Shown in pieces: positions 32,397 to 40,500 of a DNA stretch of 41,957 bases (position 1 is its first letter; every line of letters starts with the position of its first letter). Both the position numbers and the translations under genes were made by a program. This DNA comes from Actinomycetes bacterium. Its GTDB lineage: Bacteria > Actinomycetota > Acidimicrobiia > Acidimicrobiales > RAAP-2. The stretch covers positions 1 to 41,957 of the forward strand of contig JAJYXE010000025.1 of the NCBI GenBank assembly GCA_021791145.1, in the 5' to 3' direction. A model generated the notes under the pieces. The model worked only from the letters and a program-made list of their open reading frames with translations. It did no database searches and was not told the DNA's origin.

Positions 32397-32410
32397 GCGA
32401 GCCGGGCGTG

Positions 32411-32587
32411 GTGAAGGTGTACTACGCCGCTCCCGGCGATTGCGCCACCTACCTGCGGGCGCTCGGCGTGCCCACGACCGACCGGACGCGCCCGTCGGCG
32501 GCGGAGATCGCACGCTGCACGGCGGCGATCGACCAGGAGGCCGAGACCGCTCCGCCAGGACGGACAGGAGCTCGGAGCCCGAGCTGA
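32411..32587 (+). pseudogene. Coding-like remnant or small protein, 58 residues
   Basis: From a GTG the frame reads MVKVYYAAPGDCATYLRALG, then PSAAEIARCTAAIDQEAETA, and stops at 32587. It looks like the C-terminal end of a globular protein with two cysteines. There is no ribosome-binding site. Unknown family. Confidence 0.35.
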
Positions 32588-32639
32588 AGTGCCCGCCCTG
32601 CAATGCAATTCACCTGACGGACGCACCAGCAAGGCGTTT

Positions 32640-32822
32640 CTACGCCTGGTCCAGGTGGCCGTCGGGCGCTCCGTGCTCCGCCGCCCTGACCTGCTGGAGC
32701 GCCTTCAGCAGGTCAGGGCCCTGGTGGTCGTCGAACGACTCGCGGAAGGCGAAGGCGCGGCAGTGGTTCCTGGTCTGGACGGCGTCGAGGCCGAAGCAGG
32801 CCTTGTGCTCGCGGCGCGGCGC
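32640..32822 (-). pseudogene. Gene fragment, 60 codons, no start
   Basis: Stop-to-stop frame with protein-like content: REHKACFGLDAVQTRNHCRA, then FAFRESFDDHQGPDLLKALQ and a TAG at 32640-32642. There is no start codon before the preserved part and a stop just ahead of it. I read it as the C-terminal piece of a lost gene. Family not recognised. Confidence 0.4.
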
Positions 32823-32948
32823 CTACGCGCCGGCGGCCACGACGATGGCAGGCGTCACGGCCGCCTCGCTCGCGCGGTTGCCCAGTACCCTTCATCGAGT
32901 CCGAGCAGTCGAGCGAATGCAGGCTTCACAGAAGGTGAGAGTCGTCGA

Positions 32949-35030
32949 GTGGCAGAGATCGCTACCGCACGAGTCGCAGCTGGGGAGCGTTCGGGCTGCT
33001 CGTCGAGGTCTTCGGGGCTTTCTTGGGTCCAACGGCATCCGAACCTCCTCTCAGTCCTCTTCGGGACCCTCCTCGGTGTCGGGGTGTGCTGGCCATTCTT
33101 CGGTTCCCGCCCCCTGCTTCTGCTCGACTGGGTCGTCGGCCCTCACGCGCATCTCCCAGTCTCGATCTATGGCTTGGACGGTGGCCTGACCACTGGCGTA
33201 CTGGGCGCGCTCGGCACGGTCGGGCTCGTACATGTCCTCGGCGAACCGGCGACGTGGCTCATGGTCTTCGCCTTCTTCCCGCTCGCTGCGCTCGGCGTGG
33301 GGCGGCTCGTCGGAGGATCGGTGATCGGGCGGATCGGCGCAGCGACGATCACGTGCGTGAACCCTTGGGTGTTCAATCGCCTCTACGCGGGCGACGTGAT
33401 CCTCTTGCTTGGTTTCGCGCTGCTGCCCTTCGCACTGACATCCGCGCTCAGAGATCGCGAAGGCCACGACATGAGTGGAGCGCTGGTGTGCGCGCTGTGG
33501 TGGGCCGTTCTCACTGCGCTCGCCCCTCAGTTCGCGTGGATCTACGGCATCGTCGTGGTCATCGCCGCGGTGGCGCTCTGGGCGCATCGTGCAACCGCTC
33601 GTGGGCGTGTGCGTGCCGTCGGCGCCGCACTCGAATGGCTCGGGGTGGCGATGGCGGGGTTCGTGCTCATGACCCTTTACGTGCTCGTGCCCGACACGCT
33701 CGTGCCGCTGCCGGTCAAGGTCACCACGCGAACACTTCATCTGTACGCGACGACCGGGGACCCGCATCTCGGCCTATTCGTGAACGTGGCTGGTCTCTAT
33801 GGATTTTGGCGAACGGGTCCCGGTCCGACTCTTCCGAAGGACGTGGTGAGCGGGTGGCCGCTCTTCTTGCTCGCCATGCTCCTCTTGGTGGCCTCGGGTT
33901 ACTGGGTCGCCATGCGCAGCCGAGAAGGGGGTGTGGACCTGCAGCGCCGTGTCAGCGGCTGGGCGGTGCTCGCATGCGGCATCGTCGGCTACCTCCTCGC
34001 TTTGGGTGCGCAGGGGCCGACGGGGGCGGTGTTTCGTTGGGCGTACCAGCGCGTCCCGTTCTTCGACGTCCTCCGAGAACCCCAAGTCGTGCTCATGTTG
34101 ACCGCGCTCATGTATGCCGTGGGCGTCGGCTGGGGGCTCGACCACGTTGCGAAGAGATCCAGGAGCTCGATGCGGTCGTGGGTTCGACCCATGATGGCTG
34201 CGAGTGTGGGGATCGTGCTGCCCCTCGCGTACACGCCGACCATCTTCGGCGGACTTGCTGGGCAGCTGTCTCCTTCGACGTTGCCGCATGCCTACGTTCG
34301 GGCTGACCGCATCGTCGGACGCGGGGACGGGCAAGTGCTCGTCTTGCCTTGGCATCTCTACGAGTCGGTGCCGTTCGCTGGGGAGCGGACCATCGCGAAC
34401 CTGGGACCGTCGCTCTTCACACGACCGGTTATTTCCCCCGACGACGTCCAGCTCCGAGGAGTCGAGACACAGACGACGACACCTCGGTCGCACTACGTCG
34501 CCGATCTCGTGGACGGCGAGTACTCGAAGAGCCACTTCGGTGCGCAAGTAGCACCGCTCGGCATCGAGTACATTGCCCTCCAGAAGGTCGTGAACTGGGT
34601 CTCCTACGGCTGGCTTGCGCACGAGAGCGACCTGCGCGTCGCTCTCGACACGTCGTCGCTCGAGGTTTGGCGGAACCTCGACTACCGGGGAGTCGGGGAC
34701 CGCACCTCGGACTTTCGGCCTGTAGTCGAGGTCTCACCGGTGGCGTACCGGGTCGGCTCCGGCCCGCCCGGAACAGTGACCATCGATGCAGCGTACGAAC
34801 CTGGCTGGCGTCTCGACGGCGTCACGGGAACTCCGACTGCACAGGGCACCATCCGTTTCGACATCGTCACGCACGCTGGCGGGATGGCGGTGTTCTCGCC
34901 GTGGGGAGCGACCCGCATTGCCTATACCGTCTCGGGCGCTGTCGCCGTTCTGATCGCGGGCGTCCTTCTCGTCACTCGACGTCGTGGGACCCGTCGGAGG
35001 GAGCTTGACGCTGGCTCAATTGCGAGATAG
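32949..35030 (+). CDS. Large polytopic membrane protein, GT-C / PTPS-related type
   Basis: 693-residue integral membrane protein. About 10-12 hydrophobic segments occupy the first 450 residues, beginning LLSVLFGTLLGVGVCWPFFG. The segment INPW-like VNPWVFNRLYAGDVILLLGF (near residues 137-156) is a landmark of large envelope membrane proteins related to the PTPS-related/GT-C glycosyltransferases. A soluble, probably extracytoplasmic, domain of about 200 residues follows and the protein ends with one more helix (SGAVAVLIAGVLLVT) and a basic tail. GTG at 32949 with AAGGTGA upstream is chosen because earlier sequence in the frame is antisense to a gene remnant. Function probably in surface glycan assembly. 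It resembles the C-terminal domain of the giant protein at 37557. Confidence 0.75.
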   Translation: MAEIATARVAAGERSGCSSRSSGLSWVQRHPNLLSVLFGTLLGVGVCWPFFGSRPLLLLDWVVGPHAHLPVSIYGLDGGLTTGVLGALGTVGLVHVLGEPATWLMVFAFFPLAALGVGRLVGGSVIGRIGAATITCVNPWVFNRLYAGDVILLLGFALLPFALTSALRDREGHDMSGALVCALWWAVLTALAPQFAWIYGIVVVIAAVALWAHRATARGRVRAVGAALEWLGVAMAGFVLMTLYVLVPDTLVPLPVKVTTRTLHLYATTGDPHLGLFVNVAGLYGFWRTGPGPTLPKDVVSGWPLFLLAMLLLVASGYWVAMRSREGGVDLQRRVSGWAVLACGIVGYLLALGAQGPTGAVFRWAYQRVPFFDVLREPQVVLMLTALMYAVGVGWGLDHVAKRSRSSMRSWVRPMMAASVGIVLPLAYTPTIFGGLAGQLSPSTLPHAYVRADRIVGRGDGQVLVLPWHLYESVPFAGERTIANLGPSLFTRPVISPDDVQLRGVETQTTTPRSHYVADLVDGEYSKSHFGAQVAPLGIEYIALQKVVNWVSYGWLAHESDLRVALDTSSLEVWRNLDYRGVGDRTSDFRPVVEVSPVAYRVGSGPPGTVTIDAAYEPGWRLDGVTGTPTAQGTIRFDIVTHAGGMAVFSPWGATRIAYTVSGAVAVLIAGVLLVTRRRGTRRRELDAGSIAR

Positions 35031-35052
35031 CATGAGGGCGAGATATCAGTAG

Positions 35053-35184
35053 TTGACAGCAGGCAGCAGCGTGAGGGATGGACGGCTGACCTGATTTCGG
35101 GCTCCGGTTCCACACGATGTGGGGATGGCCGCGCACCGGTAATGAGTGGTGGGTTCGTACGAACCCCTACCACCGTGACGGTGG
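35053..35184 (+). promoter_or_regulatory. Promoter-like -35 and two hairpins before the CWB2 gene
   Basis: TTGACA at 35053-35058 has no good -10 partner. Further on is the perfect 16-bp palindrome GGGTTCGTACGAACCC (35151-35166), extended by GTGGT (35146-35150) and ACCAC (35169-35173). A second stem CCACCG-TGA-CGGTGG (35170-35184) follows and overlaps the first's outer arm, so the two are alternatives. They end 26 bp before the GTG. Confidence 0.5.
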
Positions 35185-35210
35185 CGGAGTAGTTGAAGGG
35201 GACTATCTCT

Positions 35211-37043
35211 GTGGGCAACCGATTAGGACGCGTCGGGCGCGTGCTTGTGCGGTTCGCGCGGGCGAACCCGGTCGCGAGTGTCATCATCGTCCTGGTTGTC
35301 GCTGGTGTTGGTGTGAGTGCAGGGATCGCCGGCGGCTCAACAACGGCTGCCCTCACTAGCTGTGGTTACGGCTACGGAAGCTCGTGCACAACGCCGCTTC
35401 CCGTTTCGCCTGCGGCTCCCGCGACATCGACCGCCACCGCCTCCGGGACGTCGAGCTCCCCGTCGGGATCGACCGGGACAATCGTGAGCAAGGACCCCTC
35501 CACCGGCACCACCTTGACGGTCGACGCCTCGGGCAAGGGAGCAGTCACGATCGCGCAGCTCACCGCTGCGCCGAAGCCCACGTCGTCGACGCTCACAGTC
35601 GGCGCGCTCGTGGACATCCAGGTGGCTTCGGGGAGCACATTCACCAAGCTCACAGTGAAGGTCTGCGGGACGAAGGTCGGCACCGCTATCCAGTGGTTCG
35701 AGACACCTCCAGGGGCGTGGGAGGCAGTGGCGCCCTCGTCGGGGCCGACGCTCTCCCCCGGCACACCGCCGTGTGTGACCTTCACCCTGACGGCCACCTC
35801 CACGCCATCCATCTCCCAGCTGACCGGTACGGCGTTCGCCGTCGGCACGCCGGTCACCCCGCGGATCCCGAGTATCCCGACTACCGTCACCGCCGTCTAC
35901 GGCCCGACAGCCGACGCGACCGCGGCCGCCGAGCTCACCCGGGCGTTCCCCTACACGAAGGGCGTCTGCCCGCCGGGGCGTGAGGCGGTCCTCGCCTCGA
36001 CAGGGGAGTACCAAGACGCGCTCGCGAGCCAGTTCCTCGCGCAGGACCTCCGGACCGGGACGCTCCTCACCCCGACGACGAGCCTCGCGAACGTGACCGC
36101 CACGACGCTCAGGGAAGAAGGCGTGAAGACCGTCTACATCGTGGGCGGCCCGCTCGCGATCACCCCGGCGGTGGCCGACGCGATCGAGCGTCTCACAGCC
36201 TACGAGTGCGGTGGGGCGACGCGGTCGGGGTCCACAGGCAAGGTCGTCGTGCGTCGCATCGCCGGGCGGACCCAGTACGCGACCGCGATGGAGGTGGCCG
36301 AGCGCGTGAGCTCCGCCGCCGCGAAGGCCTTCCCCGGCGCCTACTCGACGAGGAACCCCACAGGTGGCACGGGCCGCTACAACGACACCGCGGGAAGCAG
36401 CTCGGCCGCCCCGAAGGGCGCGGTGCCGACGGCCATCCTGGCGAGCGGAGAGGAGTTCCAGGACGCGCAGGCGGCGAGCGTCGTCTCCTACCGCACAAAG
36501 CTCCCGATGCTGCTCACCCCGAGCTCGACGCTGTCCGCGACAGCGGTCGCAGCCGTCCGGAAGCTCCACGTGAAGCAGGTGATCTTGATGGGCGGCCCGC
36601 TCGCCGTCACGAGCACCGTCGAGGCGGCGCTCGTCGCGGAGACCGGCGTCGCGGTGCTCCGTGTGGCCGGGAAGGACTACACCGACACGGCGCTCGAGCT
36701 GGCCAGGTTCGAAGCCGCGGAGGCCCCAGACGGCCTCGGGTGGACATTCGGCCACCGGGTGATGGTCGCCCGCGGTGACGGGTTCACCGACGGCCTGGCC
36801 GGCGCGGTGCTCGACAGTCCGCACAGCATCGCGACAGGGTCTTCCGGCACCGCCCGCCCGCTCCTGCTCACGAAGAGCCCGGCGTCGCTCGGAGCGTCCC
36901 TCACCAAGTTCCTGGAGGTCACAGGGCACACAGGGGTCGACAGGATCGCGTCCAAGACCATCACGGGCCTGACCGTCCTCGGTGGGCCGAAAGCGGTCAG
37001 CACGTCGGAGATCGCGGCGATACAGACAGACCTCGCCCACTGA
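35211..37043 (+). CDS. Cell-wall-binding repeat 2 (CWB2) surface protein
   Basis: 610-residue exported protein. One N-terminal hydrophobic segment, VASVIIVLVVAGVGVSAGIA (about 24-43), acts as signal or anchor. A Ser/Thr/Pro-rich linker follows (about 70-110), then a domain of about 120 residues with several Thr-rich strands. The C-terminal 370 residues are three CWB2 repeats, each with the hallmark turn: VYIVGGPLAITPAV (Gly312), VILMGGPLAVTSTV (Gly461) and LTVLGGPKAVSTSE (Gly591). CWB2 modules anchor proteins non-covalently to cell-wall polymers. GTG at 35211 has GAAGGGG nine bases upstream. The gene lies between two glycan-related membrane genes, so its product may bind the polymer they make. 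ACA and GACA codons are noticeably frequent compared with neighbours. Confidence 0.85.
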   Translation: MGNRLGRVGRVLVRFARANPVASVIIVLVVAGVGVSAGIAGGSTTAALTSCGYGYGSSCTTPLPVSPAAPATSTATASGTSSSPSGSTGTIVSKDPSTGTTLTVDASGKGAVTIAQLTAAPKPTSSTLTVGALVDIQVASGSTFTKLTVKVCGTKVGTAIQWFETPPGAWEAVAPSSGPTLSPGTPPCVTFTLTATSTPSISQLTGTAFAVGTPVTPRIPSIPTTVTAVYGPTADATAAAELTRAFPYTKGVCPPGREAVLASTGEYQDALASQFLAQDLRTGTLLTPTTSLANVTATTLREEGVKTVYIVGGPLAITPAVADAIERLTAYECGGATRSGSTGKVVVRRIAGRTQYATAMEVAERVSSAAAKAFPGAYSTRNPTGGTGRYNDTAGSSSAAPKGAVPTAILASGEEFQDAQAASVVSYRTKLPMLLTPSSTLSATAVAAVRKLHVKQVILMGGPLAVTSTVEAALVAETGVAVLRVAGKDYTDTALELARFEAAEAPDGLGWTFGHRVMVARGDGFTDGLAGAVLDSPHSIATGSSGTARPLLLTKSPASLGASLTKFLEVTGHTGVDRIASKTITGLTVLGGPKAVSTSEIAAIQTDLAH

Positions 37044-37556
37044 TCGACAGGACGCGGATCGTCTGGACGACTGTGCTCGCTCCTTGGACACATTCACAGG
37101 GCGCGAGGCTTTCAGTGATCCCGCGTCGATCCTGCCTCAGCGGACTGGTCGAGGATCTCCGTGTCGCCGCCGCCTCCGACCACGCTGCAGCGTGTCACAG
37201 ATGGCACGTCGAGCTCGCAGTCGGGGTCGACCAGCGCCATCGCGAGCGAGCACCCCTCGAACAGCGCCTTCATCGTCGACGCGTAGGAGGGGGGGTACGC
37301 GCACATCGTCATGTGCTGCGCCAGGGACGACACCAGGCGGGGGGTGACGGCCGAGCTCGGGGTGAGCGACGCCATGGTCGGCAGATGGCGATCCGGTGGT
37401 GTGCTCAGCTCCGGCTCGCTGTCTGGACTAGGCGTCCACGTCTCGGGCGCGGTGGGGACGGCGACGGCACGCTGACCGTCTGCGCGAGCGCGTCGCCGAA
37501 GGCAGCCCTCTTCGAGCACTCCCAATTGCCGTGGTGAGGTGCCAGGAGCTCCCGCC
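37044..37556. other. 513 bp with at most a doubtful minus-strand frame
   Basis: After the CWB2 stop no hairpin terminator is clear. A minus-strand frame at 37112-37525 (137 codons, TTG start) contains SLTPSSAVTPRLVSSLAQHM and ALFEGCSLAMALVDPDCELD, which looks somewhat protein-like, but it has no ribosome-binding site, signal peptide or known family. I leave it uncalled. The plus-strand frame of the giant gene is open from 37476. Confidence 0.4.
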
Positions 37557-40500
37557 GTGCCGAGCCAGCAGACAGCCGTGCGAACGAGCGGTTCATCGTT
37601 GACTGAACCCGTAGTGTCCCTCGGGGGAGGTCCCTCTCCACAGGAGCGTCCCTCGTGCCTACGTGCCCGCTTCGCGTCCCCGCTGTCGGGGCCGGGAGCG
37701 GTCTCGTTCGTCGTCGCGACCGCTGGCGTCGGAGTGTCGAACTTCGTCTTCCACGTCGTCAGCTCGCGTCTCCTCGGACCTTCCTACTACGGAGGGCTTG
37801 GCGCGCTGTTGAACGTCCTCACTCTTTTGGCAGTGCCGCTCGGTGCGGTGCAGCTCGCGGTCACCCAGGCGGTAGTCCGAAGGCGCGAGCAAGGGCGTCC
37901 AAGCCCGATCGGGCGTCTCACGGGCCAGGGCGCCCTCGGGGGATTGCTGGGCGCCGGGGTGCTCGTAGCGGTCGCTCCGGTGTTCTCCGGTTTCTTGCAC
38001 CTCCACTCGGCGCTCGCCGTGTTCGTGCTCGCAGCGTGGTTGCCCCTCGCGTCGGCTGGGTCCGTGCTCCAGGGCGCGCTCATCGGCGAGCTGCGGTTCA
38101 AGCCCGTCGCGCTCGCGAGCTTCCTCGGAGGCGGGCCGGTGCGCCTCGGGCTGGGCGCCGCGCTCATTTTCGTCGGCGGCGGCGTGGCCGGCGCGATCGG
38201 AGCGACGGTCGGTGCCCAGACCGTGACGACCCTCCTCCTCGTGAAGGCCGCCAGGGCGTCGCTCTCCAAGGGCAGCGATCAGCTCCAAGCGCCGCTCAGC
38301 GATACGGCCGTCTCGGTGCTCGCGCTCGGTGGCTACACGGTGCTCACCGGTATCGACACGTTCCTCGCGCAGCACTTCTTGGCTGCGGTGTCCGCCGGCC
38401 AGTACGCAGCGGCAGCGACCGCGGGCCACGTCGCGCTCTTCTTGCCCGGAGCCGTCGTGATGGTCGCGTTTCCACAACTCGCCGAAGGTCGGGGTCGCTC
38501 TGCACGCAGCCGCACGGCGCTCGGACAGGCGTTCGTGTTCACCTCGGCGCTGGGGCTCGCCGCAGCAGGCGTGCTCGTCTTGTTTGCACCTCGAGTGGTC
38601 GAGATTCTTTTTGGGCGCGCCTATCAGCCCGCCGCAAGCGCGGTGGGCATCTTGGGGCTCGAATCCGCGGTGCTCGGCCTCGTGGGCCTTCTGACCTACT
38701 TCCACATCGCGCGGCGCTCGCGGGTGGCCCTCCTGCCGTGGGCAGGCGGCGCGCTCGCTGCCGGAACGGTCGCACTCTTCCACGGAGGCCTCGTCTCCAT
38801 CGCCATGGGGATGCTCGTCGTGGCCGCGGTCGTGCTCGCAGCAGAGCTCGCTCCAGCGCTCGGCGCGCTCGTACGTTCCGTTGCGAGCGAGAGAGCCGTC
38901 CCGGTGCCCGCAGCCCGTCTCTGCGAAGCTCCGACGCTCGACCTGACCGTCGTGGTGCCCTTCTACAACCCCGGGCCGCGCTTTGCGGCGCATCTCGGTC
39001 AGGTCGTCGACGCCCTCGAGGCAACCGGGGCAACGTTCGAAGTGCTCGCGGTGTCCGATGGGAGCACCGACGGAAGCCCCGCGCTCGCCGAAGGACTTCG
39101 CCCCGACGTCCTCCGAGTGATCAGCTTCGACGAGAACCAAGGCAAAGGTGCCGCACTGCGGGCGGGGTTCGACGCCGGGCACGGCCGCTGGCTCGGCTTC
39201 ATCGACGGTGACGGTGACCTCCCCGGCGCGTTGCTCACGCGCTTCGTCGAGATGGTGATGACCGAGGAGCCCGATGTGCTGCTCGGGAGCAAGCGCCATC
39301 CGACATCGCGGGTCGAGTACCCGCCGTTGCGTCGGCTCTACTCGAGGGCCTACCAGCTGTTGAACTGGGCGCTCTTCAGCCTGCCGGTACGCGACACGCA
39401 GACGGGGGTCAAGTTCGTGCGGCGCGAGGTCCTCGCCGACGTCCTGCCGAGGATGCTCGAGAAGCGCTACGCGTTCGATCTCGAGCTCCTCGTCGTCGCG
39501 TCGCACCTGGGGTACCGGCGGTTCGTGGAGGCGCCGGTCACCGTCCTCGAGCGCTTCACGAGCACGATCTCGCTTCGCGCGGTGTGGCACATGCTGATCG
39601 ACACCCTGGCCATCTTCTATCGCCTGCGCGTGCTCCACCACTACGGCGCAGGTGCTGCCCAGCTGCCCTTCCCGGTGTCGCCGGCACTGGCGGCGCCCGC
39701 GGGCGCCGGGCGGCAGGCGGACGCCGTGGGGACCGAGCGCGTGCACGAGGAGACCACGCCGCGCCTGCGGATCCTCATCTGCAACTGGAAGGACACCGCC
39801 CACCCGCGCGCGGGCGGTGCCGAGGTCTACACGGCGGCGCTCGCCGGAGAGTGGGTCCGTGAGGGTCATTCCGTCACGCTCTTCTGCGCGGCGGTACGCG
39901 GGCGCCCGGAAGTCGAAGACGTCGACGGCGTCCGAATCGTGCGACGCGGTGGCCGGTTCGGCGTCTACCGTGCCGCTCGCCGGTTCTTCGAGGAAGCCGG
40001 TGGCGCGTTCGATCTCGTCGTCGACGAGGTCAACACTCGCCCGTTCTTCTGTCCGCGGTTCGCTCGAGGCGTGCCGGTCGTGGCGCTCGTCCACCAGGTC
40101 TGCCGGGAGGTGTGGGACTGCGAGCTGCCCTGGCCGCTCTCCTGGCTCGGCAGGCGCGTCCTGGAGCCGCGCTGGCTGGCCACCTACCGCGACGTCCCCG
40201 TCGTCACGGTGTCCGAGTCGAGCAGATCGGCCCTCGAAGCTTACTACGGGTTGCGCCGTGTGACCGTGGTGTCGCCGGGACAGCTCTCCGCCCTCGTGCA
40301 GGCGCGCGAGGCACCCGCGGATCGGGAGCCCGTGCCCACCGTCGTCTTCGTCGGCAGGCTCTCGCGCAGCAAGCAGGCCGACCAGGCCCTCCGAGCCTTC
40401 GAGATCTACCGACGTCTCGCCCCCGAGGCGCAGATGTGGGTCATCGGCACCGGACCCGAGGAGTCGAGGCTGAAGCGCCTGGCATCACCGGGTGTCAGGT

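Larger units (their letters stand above)
31611..32948. other. Gene-poor, decayed stretch of about 1.3 kb
   Basis: No intact gene could be supported. Three short segments look like former coding sequence: 32100-32396 minus, 32411-32587 plus and 32640-32822 minus. They are interrupted by stops or lack starts. Long frames that cover the area on both strands are largely arginine/serine-rich shadows. The stretch separates the toxin-antitoxin cluster from the envelope locus. Confidence 0.5.

Noticed and set aside
37112..37525. 137-residue minus-strand gene
   Set aside because: It starts with TTG without a ribosome-binding site, has no domain or signal peptide, and its protein-like look is modest.
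37655..39211. 518-codon frame on the plus strand starting at the GTG with a good ribosome-binding site
   Set aside because: Its product is arginine/proline-rich without hydrophobic segments or motifs. The frame one base over encodes a clear flippase and glycosyltransferase, so this is a shadow.
37659..40094. 811-codon minus-strand frame opposite the giant gene
   Set aside because: Composition is charged and repetitive with no domain. It is the usual antisense open frame of GC-rich coding DNA.
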